From NCBI GenBank assembly GCA_029718625.1, contig CM056397.1, forward strand, positions 4,674,590 through 4,738,589: 64,000 nt of DNA. The letters are read 5' to 3'. Numbering within the stretch: the first letter of the stretch is position 1; each line of letters opens with the position of its first letter. The notes under the pieces were generated by a model. The model saw only the letters and a list, made by a program, of their open reading frames with translations. It did no database searches and was not told where the DNA came from. The position numbers were made by a program, and so were the translations under genes. Below are positions 44,640 to 55,699 of the stretch, piece after piece. This stretch comes from Synaphobranchus kaupii. Taxonomy: Eukaryota > Chordata > Actinopteri > Anguilliformes > Synaphobranchidae.

Positions 44640-45030
44640 TACAGTTGGAAAAAAAGAACAACATGGATCATTTGCCACTTTCCAAGTGTTTATGGAGATG
44701 CAACATGTCTCCTCCGTCCAAATTAAGCCGCAATCGGTAGCCATAATATCGTCGTTGGCATCGCAGTCTCGGAAGACCATAGATTTCTTGTGCCTGTGAG
44801 TTAGGTTTTAGTGCAGCGTCTGCTGTGGCTGTAGAGTCCAATTTGTGAGAGGCAGACTCGGCCACAGATGTTACATGTGTAGGCTGGCCCCGATGTCGAT
44901 AGTGGTGTCCTGTTGTTGTTGCTTCCTCTTTGTTCTCTTTGCTTCACGTGTTGAGCCAAGGTGGTTTCATGTCAGCAGCCCACTGCGGAGTGTCTGCTGC
45001 CACTGAAGACGGTCCTGAGCGGCATCTGGT
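44640..45030 (-). pseudogene. LINE C-terminal zinc-finger fragment
   Basis: The minus strand reads AAQDRLQWQQTLRSGLL near 44990-45030. After a damaged stretch comes YTCNICGRVCLSQIGLYSHS near 44830-44890, a CX2C...H-type finger found at the C-terminus of several fish LINE polyproteins. Sequence down to about 44650 resembles its 3' UTR. This is a different LINE from LINE-3, on the opposite strand. Confidence 0.6.
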
Positions 45031-45459
45031 TGATAAAATAAATGCAAATGTTCAACTGTCAAATTAACTGCGAATATGTTCGAAATTACCACAAAACTTG
45101 GGAGTACCATTCTTTATTTATGACCCAAGTAAAATTATTCTGCAGGTAGGTTTCGGTAACCGATCCTGCACACACTCACGGCTAAAACCAGTTAAGGGTT
45201 TTCTAAACTTTTCTAAAATTGATGCATCATCCAGTGAACGAGATATTTAGCTTGGCTCTTTTTTCCCCTTGTTAGCCAACGTTATGTGATCAGACAGAAA
45301 GCGCAGATCGGCTGTAAAATAGGCCTCCTGTAACCTTTGACTACCTTTATACGGATATAACTCCCAACCTGTTTCCAGTTTTTAATTATCAATCAAGCAG
45401 TTAATGAACAGAATAACAAATATCAATGAATAATAAAAAATCAATGCAGCTCGGCGGTC
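45031..45459. other. No gene recognised
   Basis: A-T rich spacer before the Gypsy-4 LTR. Nothing assignable. Confidence 0.5.
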
Positions 45460-46174
45460 CTGTTCTGTGGATGTTTTCTTTCGATGCCACGGGATGGCAC
45501 TCCTGCCGTGTTTTTCCGCTCACCTGCACTCATTCGTTTCACCTGTGCTTGCGTCTGTTGGGTATTTAAGAGCAGCGATTTCCTCTCTCATTGCTTTTGT
45601 GCCTCATTTGCCCCCGAAAGCCAGGTATTCGGTATAGGTTCAAGCGACCACTTTGCCTTAAAGCTTTTTGCTTCTAAGGTAACGCGGGACTTGCTTTAGT
45701 GCATTAGAGCATTTCCTTTAGGATTTGTTTCTCTTTTGTCAGCACTTTATGTTCCTAGCTTTGGTTTTCCTTTTTGTCCTCTTTGAGGCAGTAAGCTTCA
45801 TTACTGTTTATCTTTTTACCTCTTTACTTAGCTCTTTCTGAGATTTAGAGCTAGAGGTAATTTCTTTTCTTCCTTTTATTTTCAGCTTTTCACCCACTTC
45901 TCTGTGTCGCTATTCTTTCTCTTCATTTCCGTTTGCCTCTTATTTTTAGCTCTTTCATAGTATATAGAGCAAGAGGTAAATTCTTTTCTGTTTCGTACTA
46001 CGACTCGAGTCTGCGAGTTTCGCCCACGTTGCTTACACTGGGAATTATTTTCCCTCTCTGTTTTATTTTCTCTGCTCGTTCGCGGATCCCCTTTTGTGGT
46101 TATTCCATGTTTCGTGGGGTAACTTTTAGATCCCCTCTCAGTTGCGTCTGGTCCTCCGAACCAGACCCCTTACA
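45460..46174 (+). mobile_element. Gypsy-4 5' LTR
   Basis: The left edge is uncertain. TATTTAA lies at 45563-45569, and GCTTTTGTG at 45593-45601, 30 nt downstream. The LTR ends CCCCTTACA at 46174. Right after it, CACAAAAGC (46178-46186) complements the 9-nt stretch. Two similar segments, TTTAGAGCTAGAGGTAATTT and TATAGAGCAAGAGGTAAATT, indicate an internal duplication. Confidence 0.75.
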
Positions 46175-46190
46175 GGACACAAAAGCCTCT

Positions 46191-46298
46191 ATGGAGGCAC
46201 CAGCGACTCCGTTAGAGGAGTATCAAGCCATGTCCATGCAACGCACGGCGTTGGCTGCCCATGAGGGCATTTGGGCTCTCCAGGCGCAGCAGCAGGCC
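46191..46298 (+). pseudogene. Gypsy-4 gag start, interrupted by LINE-4
   Basis: ATG 16 nt after the LTR; the product begins MEAPATPLEEYQAMSMQRTA and continues to a QAQQQ stretch, as in Gypsy-3 Gag. The LINE at 46304-51498 splits it. The rest resumes at 51504 in the matching register (VQQSQLVNQLRIQEGWFREL). Confidence 0.8.
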
Positions 46299-46837
46299 AT
46301 TTTCAATTCAATTCAATTCAATTTTATTTGTATAGCGCTTTTAACAGAGAACTGTCACAAAGACGCTGCACAGGGAAACAGAAGGAAAATTGAGCAAAAA
46401 ACCAGGCCTTAGCCCCCAACCAGCAAAATGGGGTAAAAAACTCCCCGGTAGGCGAGAAAAAAACACTGAGCAGTGGCGAGAAAAAACTCCCCAGTGGGAA
46501 GAAATCTCGGAAGGAACCTGGCTAGAGAGGGGGTGCCCATCCTTCGCTGGCCGGCCCGGTTTAGACTAAAGGTGGACTGAATGGTAATAGTCAATTCAAT
46601 AATCAGTTCAATCATCAGTTCAAAGGGAGCGGGGTGATGCATCTGGGACTCCGGTTGCGTGAAGTCGGGAGGATAAACCAAAGGAGGGACGGGTCCGAAG
46701 CAGTCTGCAAACTCAGGGTGAGGGGCATAACTGGAGCAGTCTGCAAACTCAGGGTGAGAGGGGGACGGGCCGGAGTAATCTGCAGCTCAGGGTGAGAGAA
46801 GAAAAGAGAAGGTTAGCCCCCCACCCCCCCGACATCC

Positions 46838-49800
46838 TTAACTATAGGATTGACTAAAGAGGTACGTTTTTAGCCTACACTTAAAGACAGAAAGTGTGTC
46901 TGCAGCCCGTACATACATGGGAAGATTATTCCATAAAAAAGGGGCTCTGTAAGAGAAGGCTCTGCCACCCATTGTAATTTTAGATATAATAGGAATTTTC
47001 AAATAGCCAGCATTTTGAGAGCGAAGTAATCTAGGAGGACAGTAAGGAATGAGTAAGTCACTCAGATATTCAGGGGCCAAGCCATTTAAAGCTTTAAACG
47101 CTAGAAGTTAAATCTTGTAGTCAATTCTGAATTTGACAGGCAGCCAATGAAGAGTTTTGAGCACCGGGCTGATGTGCTCCCATTTCTTGGTTCTAGTAAG
47201 AACCCTAGCAGCTGCATTCTGTACAAGTTGGAGGCGATTCAGGGCTGAGCCAGTGCAACCAGACAATAATGCATTGCAGTAATCTAGTCGAGAGGTTACA
47301 AAGGCATGAACCATTTTTTCAGCATCCTCCAGGGACAACACCTTCCTTAATTTAGATATATTCCTCAGGTGGAAGAAGGCCATTCTTGTGATATTGTTAA
47401 TATGGGGCTGAAAGCAGAGATCTGAATCAATAATTACACCAAGGTTTTTAACAACCTTGTTAGGGGAGACAGAGAAGCAATCTAAATTTAAGGGAAGCTG
47501 TAAGAATTTATCTCGAAGGGATTTGGGACCTAATACTAATATCTCAGTCTTATCTGAGTTTAATAAGAGGAAATTTTGGGTCATCCAGGCCTTTACATCT
47601 TTGAGACAGGTCTCTAGTTTAGACAACTGGTCAACTTCACCTGGCTTAACTGATATATAAAGTTGTGTGTCATCTGCGTAGCAGTGGTAGTTAACACCAT
47701 GTCTGCTTATAATGTTCCCAAGAGGGAGCATGTAAAGAGAAAAGAGCAGAGGACCCAAGACCGATCCTTGTGGTACTCCAAAGTTCACCTTAGAAAATTC
47801 AGAGGACTGACTGTTTACCCTAACAAACTGGGATCTATCATAGAGATAAGATTTAAACCACATAAGAGCATGCCCGGTAAGACCAACTAAATTTTCTAAC
47901 CTGCAGAGGAGAATATTATGGTCTATAGTATCAAAGGCAGCGCTCAGGTCAAGTAAAACAAGAATAGAAATACAGCCACAGTCCAGAGAGAGGAACAGGT
48001 CATTCATTACTAGGGCAAGGGCGGTCTCAGTGCTATGGTGCTTCCTAAACCCAGATTGAAACCTCTCATACACATTATAAGTATGTAAAAATGAAGAAAG
48101 CTGCTGCGCTACACATTTCTCAAGAATCTTTGATAAAAATGGGAGGTTTGAAATGGGTCTATAATTGGCCAGGACAGTGGGATCCAAATTTGGTTTCTTA
48201 AGTAGTGGCTTGATTTCTGCCAATTTAAAGGATGTAGGAACATGGCCCGATAGCAATGATGAGTTAATTAAATGAATAATTGGTTTGATGAGCATAGGCA
48301 ATATCTCCTTCAATAACTTTGTGGGTATGGGGTCTAGAAGACAGGTGGATGATTTTGAAGAAGAAACTAACTGAATTAGCTCGCTCTCAAGTATTGGAGT
48401 AAATGATTCAAGACGTTCAGTGTGTCTAGGAGGCAGTTCTATATTGTCAAAACCATGGTCACTAACTTGTGTGATCTTTTCCCTAATTTCAATAATTTTA
48501 CCACTAAAGAAATTCGAGAAATCATTACTACTACATGAGACTGGAATTTGAGGGTTAGTTGTTGCATGATTATTAGTTAGTTCAGCAACTGTTCTGAATA
48601 GAAATCGGGGATTGGTCTTATTTTCTTGTATAAGCTTTGAAAAGTAAGAGGACCTAGCATTGGAGAGAGCGTGCTTATAGGCACTAAGACTCTCTTTCCA
48701 GGCCAAGTGGAATACCTGCAGTTTAGTAGAACACCATTTGCGTTCAAGCTGCCGAAACTTTTGTTTAAGAGCCCGCGTGTGGTCGGTGTACCAAGGGGCA
48801 AGCCTCTTCTCAATTACTTTTTTGCTTTTTAACGGAGCAACTACTTCAAGGGTTTTGCGTAGAGCAGTAGGTAATTCCTCTGCCAGATCATTGGTTGACA
48901 GGGAGCTGGATGAAGTGTCTAAATCAATGTAATCAGGTAGCACATGCATAAAGTTTCCAGTAGTGGAGGTAGTGATAGTGCGACCTGTATACATTCTGAG
49001 TTCAGATTCTACAGAATGGGCTAATTTTAACTGCAGAGTAATGAGGAAATGGTCAGACAAAATAGGATTATGCGAGTGAATTTTAACATTAACAATGTCA
49101 ATACCAAGACTTAAGACCAGGTCTAAAGTATGACTATGACAATGCGTGGGTCCAAAAACATTTTGAATGAAACCAATTGATTCCAAAATGACCGTAAATG
49201 CTGAGGTAAAAGGATCATCTGTATTTTCAAAATGCAGGTTAAAATCACCCAATATTAACACTTTGTCATGACTTACAGCTAAATGAGAAAGAAAATCTGC
49301 AAATTCATGAATAAAGCCAGCATATGGGCCAGGAGGTCTATAGACAGTTACAAGTAAAATAGGCTGAGAGGAGGGGCGGTTTCTACCAACCACTGCTGGC
49401 TGAGTGTTCATAACTAACACTTCAAATGAATCAAATGCATACTCTAATTTTGGAATTGACTGAAAGACAGATTTATAAATAACAGCAACCCCACCCCCTC
49501 TTCGACAGAGACGGGGGTTTTGGCTATATATGAACCCAGGTGGAGAGGATTCATTTAATGTAAAGTTCTCATCCACTTTCAGCCATGTTTCAGTTAAACA
49601 TAGTATATCAAGAGAGCAGTCTGAGATTAATTCATTCACAAGAGCTGCCTTGGAATTAAGGGATCTTATATTTAATAAGCCAACTCTCATGGTAGTAATA
49701 TCACTTGAGCTAATAGGATTCTGTTTTGTTTTAATCTTAATCAGATTAAAACAAACTTCACGGTTTTTGCCAGATTTGACATGGTTTTGTATACGTGGGA

Positions 49801-49864
49801 CAGACACAGTTTCAATTTCTAAAGGGTGAACCCTAGCTGATGGTTCTGGGGAACAAGCAGACAA
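46838..49864 (-). pseudogene. LINE-4 ORF2: endonuclease and reverse transcriptase, one in-frame stop
   Basis: About 1,009 codons in one frame, broken only by a TAA at 47110-47108. The endonuclease has [29 protein letters not shown] and LSDHFLITL. The RT has [65 protein letters not shown] and the catalytic YADD. The C-terminal region has [13 protein letters not shown] and [12 protein letters not shown]. After the stop the frame continues with FKALNGLAPEYL and LWNNLPMYVRAADTLSVFK, the conserved end. The stop removes only the last 90 codons. All catalytic residues appear intact. Confidence 0.9.
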
Positions 49865-49897
49865 GAAGTTCTGCTTCCTGGCCTTGGCTCTAATTAG

Positions 49898-50824
49898 TCA
49901 GGGACTTGAATTTCTAAGACTATAGGCCAGTTTTTTAGAGATAAGAGCTGAACCCTCCCACGTGGGGTGAACACCATCTCTTTTTAAAAGATTAGTCCCC
50001 CAAAAAGTGTGCCAATGATCTATATAGCCGATATTATTAGAGGGACACCACTCAGATAGCCAACGATTTAGTGACGTTAGTCTACTATAAGTTTCGTCAC
50101 CACGCCTAGAAGGAATGGGGCCAGAGCAAATAACAGTGTTAGACAACCGTTTTGCTACTTCACATGCTGATTCAAAATTACTTTTCGTTATCTCCGATTG
50201 CTTCTACCGGACATCATTTGCGCCGACGTGAATAATAATGCTAGAAAATTTACGGTTAGTTTTTGCCAGCATTTTTAAATATGCTTCTATGTCGGTCGCT
50301 CTAGCACCAGGAATGCACTGAACTACGGTCTTTGGACTCGCAATTTCTACGTTTCGTAGAATAGAATCACCGATTATCAAAGCTTTTTCAGGCGGTTTTA
50401 CCGAAGGTGCATTGCTCAGGGGAGAGAACCTATTCGAAACCCGAATTGGTGGTTGGTGGAGTACCGGTGGTTTATGACTACATTCGCGAACTGTAATCCA
50501 CCTGCTGTTACCTTGCTGCAGAGGCATTTTCGAATTTCTAACATTAGTTGGGGACGGGCTAGCTGGAGCACCCGAAACCGAGAAGGATTCTATGAACTTT
50601 TCGGTTTCTCTAATTTCATGTAGGGTACGGATGCGAGATTCCAATTCGGCTATCTTCGCAGTCAACCTAGCATTTAATTTACACTTATCACAAGTAAAGT
50701 TCCCACTAGTGGCGGAGAAGGAATAGGTAAACATGTCACATACCGGGCAAGAGATAGCCCAATATGGCGAGGAAGGAGAAACCGAGCGCGGAATGGGAGA
50801 GACTGAGGGATCAAACGAAGCCAT
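49898..50824 (-). pseudogene. LINE-4 ORF1: zinc-binding and SGNH-esterase protein, one in-frame stop
   Basis: 309 codons in one frame with a single TAG at 50206-50204. The N-terminal half has two CXXC pairs (CPVC and CDKC, near residues 26-47) and a short coiled coil (LTAKIAELESRIRTL). The C-terminal half is an SGNH-type esterase: GDSILRN (catalytic serine), VGANDVR (block III), and after the stop RDGVHPTWEG (catalytic Asp/His block). CR1/L2-group LINEs are known to carry such an esterase in ORF1. The initiating ATG at 50824 is real. ORF2 begins 33 nt after this ORF. Confidence 0.85.
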
Positions 50825-50903
50825 AGCTTACCCTTGTATTAGAAGATATACAAAATTCGTCGGAAGCAGGATCAACACTATATTTTGTTTTGTTTTGTTA
50901 ACA

Positions 50904-51378
50904 AATAAACACTTATGCCCCGTTTATGCGGGCTCTAAGTGATGCTTCCTAACGTTAGTTTGTAGCCTAATATATTTTGTTTTGTTTTTTGAGCTACTGT
51001 TTTTTCAGTAGCACAGCTCAGTCGCTCACCAAACAGGAGTCTTTGTAAACGAGGACTTCCACAGTAAACACTTATGCCCCGTTTATGCGGGCTCTAAGTG
51101 ATACTTCCTAACGTTAGTTTGTAGCCTAATATATTTTGTTTTGTTTTTTTCAGTAGCACAGCTCAGTCGCTCACCAAACAGGAGTGTTTGTAAACGAGGA
51201 CTTCCACAGTAAGCACTTATGCCCCGTTTATGCGGGCTCTAAGTGATACTTCCTAACGTTAGTTTGTAGCCTAATATATTTTGTTTTGTTTTTCGCTCAC
51301 CAAACAGGAGTCTTTGTAAACGAGGACTTCCACAGTAAACACTTATGCCCCGTTTATGCGGGCTCTAAGTGATACTTC
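50904..51378 (-). repeat. Tandem 5' UTR monomers of LINE-4
   Basis: Units start (plus strand) near 50904, 51064, 51211 and 51337 with AAACACTTATGCCCCGTTTA or a one-base variant. The first three are about 160, 147 and 126 bp, shortening by internal deletions; the fourth is cut after 43 bp. Tandem 5' monomers act as promoters in several LINE families. Confidence 0.85.
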
Positions 51379-51498
51379 CTACGAGTAGTTCGGCTGTCTT
51401 CAGTTTGGCGTTGTGAAACTCAGCCAGTTTCTGGAGTACCAATCCCGTGGCTTAGTATATTTTAGCCAAAGTGGTTTTGTACTTGATTGCAGAGATTT
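51379..51498. repeat. 120-bp filler at the LINE-4 5' junction, copy of 52651-52770
   Basis: Starts where monomer 4 breaks off (at CTTCCTA) and ends at the ATTTT target duplication. The sequence from CTACGAGTAGTTCGG to CAGAGATTTAT is identical, in the same orientation, to 52651-52772. Confidence 0.85.
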
Positions 51499-51503
51499 AT
51501 TTT

Positions 51504-52310
51504 GGTGCAGCAGAGTCAACTGGTCAATCAGCTGCGCATTCAGGAGGGCTGGTTCCGCGAGTTAGCAGTCAGTGTTCACCAGCTGACTGTCACAGCAACA
51601 CCCCCAGTCCCACAAGCACCCGTTCCTGAGGGTCCTCCCCCCCTTGCCCGTTCCACTCACTATGAGGGAGCCCAAGCTCCAACTGCCCCTCCGCTATGAC
51701 AGAAAGTCGGGAGAGTGTCGGGGCTTCCTGACACAGTGTCTTATTATTTTTAAAGCACAGCCCTCACGGTTCTCATCACAGGATTCCCGGGTAGCGTTTA
51801 TTCTGTTGCTACTCACCTGGACTAGTCCCCTGATTTGGGCTAAAGCCCCTGTGATGAATGATGCGGATAAGCTGATGGAGGAGATGGCGTTAGTCTTTGA
51901 TCATGACATTTCTGGTCAGGAGGCCGCCATGCGACTAACCCGTCTTTGCCAGGGCAACGATACTGAAGCGGGTTTCTCCATTGCTTTAAGAGCACTGGCA
52001 GGCGAGAAAGGGTGGTCTGAGCGTCCCCTGATTTCGCTGTTCACCAATGCGCCTGGTATCCACAGCTATCCGCATTGATAACCGTGCATTAACTGGCAAG
52101 GGAAAATTAATATGTGGGCCGTGTTGACGCCTTTATCGATTCCGGAGCAGTCGAGTGCTTTGTTGATGCCGAATGGGCCAAAACACATAAAATACCCATC
52201 CACCGCCTCATTCGGCCCTGGTCAGTCACGGCCCTCGATGGCCGCCCATTGGGCACCGGGACCATTAACCTCTTGCTGCCAAACGCCCCCTAGTGGTAAC
52301 GTGGATGTGA
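51504..52310 (+). pseudogene. Gypsy-4 gag remainder and protease remnant
   Basis: Gag continues as VQQSQLVNQLRIQEGWFREL, a proline-rich linker (PVPQAPVPEGPPPLARS), and then in another frame YDRKSGECRGFLTQC and FDHDISGQEAAMRLTRLCQG, the capsid domain. The protease site near 52127-52160 reads FIDSGAVECFVDAEWAKTHK after allowing for frame changes, a DSG active site. The element stops near 52310; RT, integrase and the 3' LTR are absent. Confidence 0.7.
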
Positions 52311-53271
52311 CGGAAATTATTACATTATACATTTCATTAATTTAATAATATATAATAAACTGCTCGCCTCAATATTTTGATTAAATATCCTTAAGATATA
52401 TCCATTCCTTCTGGGAAAGTGGTTTTTAAGCCCAAAACGTCGAGATAAAACTTTGTAAATAACGTTGGAAACTCTGACCTAATTCTCAAACATGTATTGC
52501 AGCTTGATGTCACACCATAAACAATGTGCTGGTAAACTGTTCTGCTTAATTGTATTTCACAAAACTTTGGTTTGAAAAATCATTATACCTTTAGGCTTCA
52601 AGGAAAAATACTTTAAAACTTTCATACGGCTTGTGCTTTTCTGCACCGAACTACGAGTAGTTCGGCTGTCTTCAGTTTGGCGTTGTGAAACTCAGCCAGT
52701 TTCTGGAGTACCAATCCCGTGGCTTAGTATATTTTAGCCAAAGTGGTTTTGTACTTGATTGCAGAGATTTATGCAAAAATGTCATCAATTGGGTGTATTT
52801 CTTTGACTGATAGCACAATAGGCCTATCTGAAGTGGGGAAAAACTCTCTTCGACCCGCCTCCACTCCGAGTATTATTTGCTTTCCATTGGGTTTTAAAAC
52901 TGTCTGTCAAATATTCCAGCCAATAGCCAAGACTCTTATCTTTCAGACAAGCCCTCAACACAAAGCCGTCGTAAATCAAGGAATTGCAGCCCTGCGTAAG
53001 AGGAAGAGGCAACCAAGCGTAATTATTGAACCAATATGGCGCAGTGTTTTTACCTTGTAGCGTAGCTCGCTACATTCCGTTTAGCAAAGCACAATTCATA
53101 AGGTAACTGCGCTGTTTATCTTTTTACTTTACAGTCTCTTTCATACAGTTTTTGGTTAGTTATGTCTAGGTTATTCAGGAGTTTCTCCGTGCAGCAGGTC
53201 CTAGCCCAAATATGGTTTTGCTGTCTCAGTGACGCAGAGTGATATAAGGTAACAGATTATTTTGCCGGTAT
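52311..53271. other. No gene recognised; holds donor-like repeat copy 52651-52772
   Basis: Apparently unique sequence apart from the 122-bp segment repeated at the LINE-4 junction. A 105-codon frame (52743-53060) shows no recognisable domain and starts inside the repeat, so it is not called. Confidence 0.5.
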
Positions 53272-53324
53272 TGTCGTGGATTTTTCCCTTTCAACCCACA
53301 GTGAGCAAGTCTGTTCAAACAGAA
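53272..53324 (-). mobile_element. ERV-1-family LTR end running into an assembly gap
   Basis: TGTCGTGGATTTTTCCCTTT and the following bases match the end of the minus-strand solo LTR at 598. The sequence is cut by Ns after 53 bp. Confidence 0.85.
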
Positions 53325-53824
53325 NNNNNNNNNNNNNNNNNNNNNNNNNNNNNNNNNNNNNNNNNNNNNNNNNNNNNNNNNNNNNNNNNNNNNNNNNNNN
53401 NNNNNNNNNNNNNNNNNNNNNNNNNNNNNNNNNNNNNNNNNNNNNNNNNNNNNNNNNNNNNNNNNNNNNNNNNNNNNNNNNNNNNNNNNNNNNNNNNNNN
53501 NNNNNNNNNNNNNNNNNNNNNNNNNNNNNNNNNNNNNNNNNNNNNNNNNNNNNNNNNNNNNNNNNNNNNNNNNNNNNNNNNNNNNNNNNNNNNNNNNNNN
53601 NNNNNNNNNNNNNNNNNNNNNNNNNNNNNNNNNNNNNNNNNNNNNNNNNNNNNNNNNNNNNNNNNNNNNNNNNNNNNNNNNNNNNNNNNNNNNNNNNNNN
53701 NNNNNNNNNNNNNNNNNNNNNNNNNNNNNNNNNNNNNNNNNNNNNNNNNNNNNNNNNNNNNNNNNNNNNNNNNNNNNNNNNNNNNNNNNNNNNNNNNNNN
53801 NNNNNNNNNNNNNNNNNNNNNNNN
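53325..53824. other. Assembly gap, 500 Ns
   Basis: A run of exactly 500 unknown bases, a conventional placeholder. The real length is unknown. Frames spanning it are artefacts. Confidence 0.98.
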
Positions 53825-55699
53825 AGATGAGCTACTAAATCGATTTTTTTGAGTGTGAAATGGCTTCTGGAAGTGTTTAGTAAAGTCATTGTTCCACATG
53901 AGTAAATTGTTCTGTATGCAGTACAGAAGGCTGTGCAGGTAAACAAAATGGCAATTTATGCATGGTATGAGGGAGAGAACATGATAACATGAGGGAGTAC
54001 TTGTTTATTATTATTATTGTTGATTGTTGTTGTATAAGGGGGACTAATGGGTATATCAACATGGTGGACAATTCCATGGACAGGGTTAGTGGGGTTTGTA
54101 ATGATGCAGATTGCTCTCCTGAGGGAATGTGTAGTCTAAATGGCTTCTGTATGAATGGTTAAATAATCTCTCCTCACCGTCCACCCCCATGTTTTGATCC
54201 TTTGCCTTTTTTTGTTTTTAGTTCATTTTTTTTGGCTTTTTGGACCCTGCCATTTTGTACTTTCTTTGTGTAAATACGGTAACTTCAGCAATTAGAGGGC
54301 AAGGATCTTTTTATTTGTTACAGCAGGGGTGTTTTTATTTTTTATCTAGGAAACTGGTGGACTTTTGATTTTTTTATCCACTGCACTTTTAGTAGTACAC
54401 CTTAGTGCACTTGTATATAGTTGATATATGTTTGTCATGTATAAAGTTTTGCCTCCTAAAACCCAACCCCAACGTCCCTGTCATAGGAGGTGGCAACAGA
54501 ATAAAGGACAGGACTGGCAAGCAGTAATGTGTAGGGAAGTTTCATACTATTCCCATTATTCATTTGAAAACCTGTTTGCACATTCCTGGACTCATTTCTG
54601 GCTAATGGGGCTCTGGTGATATACACAAGATTCACTGTGCTGCTACATGGGTTTTGACAGCTTTTTGTAACCTTGGGTAGTTAGTTGTGTAATATGAAGA
54701 GCACCAAGAACACGTCTAAAAATGAACTTTTATTGCCAATATTGACAAATTATCTCATTTTATTGTAAAAACCTAAAAAATAAATCATATTGAGACCTTT
54801 CTGGAACATTGCCATTTTTGGCACATTTGGCACCATTTGGCACCATTTGGATAACGAAAAACGGTTCACCTGAAAAAAACCCTGTAAAATTTGAATGGTT
54901 TGAGATATTGACACCAGATTGTTACCAGAGGTAGGCAGCATATTGATGAATCAGATAGAGGAGTCATTTCCTTGATTGCATTTGTAGCTCCCCAGGTAAA
55001 AATTCTTAAACTTGAATGTAGGTACCCGTTTTTTTAGTTTTTTTATATTTTCTGTACATAAATTGTTGTAATTAAGTATCAAAAACTGGATTTCTATGAG
55101 TTCTCACTGCTTAGTTGTAATACTGCAGGTGTCTGCTTTAATAAAAGCCATGAACCATATTTGTACCATTTATAGTTTTTGAGATAACTACCTTTGTTTG
55201 TCACTAGTGAAAACAGGCAAAAATTGGCCTATTTTGCCCTCGGTAGGAAGAGGTTAATATACAATGGAAACACATTTCAACACCAGTGACCCAATTAAGT
55301 AACACCAGTGACCCTATTGAAAGAGTTGCATTCAATGCAACATTTTTTACATTTATTAAAGCAACATTACACTCACATACAGACCGGTGACAAATTAAAG
55401 TAAACATGGGGTAAATGAGGACTGCATATTATGTTGTACATAGGGTTCTGGCAGCTCTGTTATGGTTCCTGTTGCATTTCTTTGCATGGTTTAGGTCCAC
55501 TCATCCTCTTAGAGTGCCAGTTGCACAAAATTAAATACCAAACCATTTCTAAGTGATATTTATGATGGGATTTCTGTGCTTTATTGCCACACAGCTCGGC
55601 TGGTGGAATTAATTCCAGTACATGGAAAAGGAGCTGCTATCAGTACACCGCATTCAACATAGAAGAGAAAAATTCACAGTATACATAAATACAAAAGAA
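53825..55699. other. No gene recognised
   Basis: A-T rich, repeat-like sequence. A short triplicated CATTTGGCACCATTTGG run lies near 54820-54850. No recognisable coding sequence. Confidence 0.4.

Larger units (their letters stand above)
46304..51498 (-). mobile_element. LINE-4 (L2/CR1-type), nearly intact, two ORFs
   Basis: Flanked by ATTTT (46299-46303 and 51499-51503). The 3' end at low coordinates has a pentameric CAATT tail, then TTTTATTTGTATAGCGC, like LINE-2. On the minus strand the order is a 5' filler of 120 bp, 3.3 tandem 5' monomers, ORF1 and ORF2. Each ORF has a single in-frame stop. It lies inside Gypsy-4 gag and is therefore younger. Confidence 0.9.

Noticed and set aside
50904..51378. 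Repeat array resembling a CRISPR
   Set aside because: Units are 126-160 bp, contiguous without unique spacers and belong to a LINE 5' UTR in a vertebrate genome.
52743..53060. 105-codon frame as a host exon
   Set aside because: It starts inside the 122-bp repeat and has no recognisable domain or convincing splice sites.
53257..53946. Long open frames on both strands across 53.3-53.9 kb
   Set aside because: They consist almost entirely of unknown residues from the 500-N gap.
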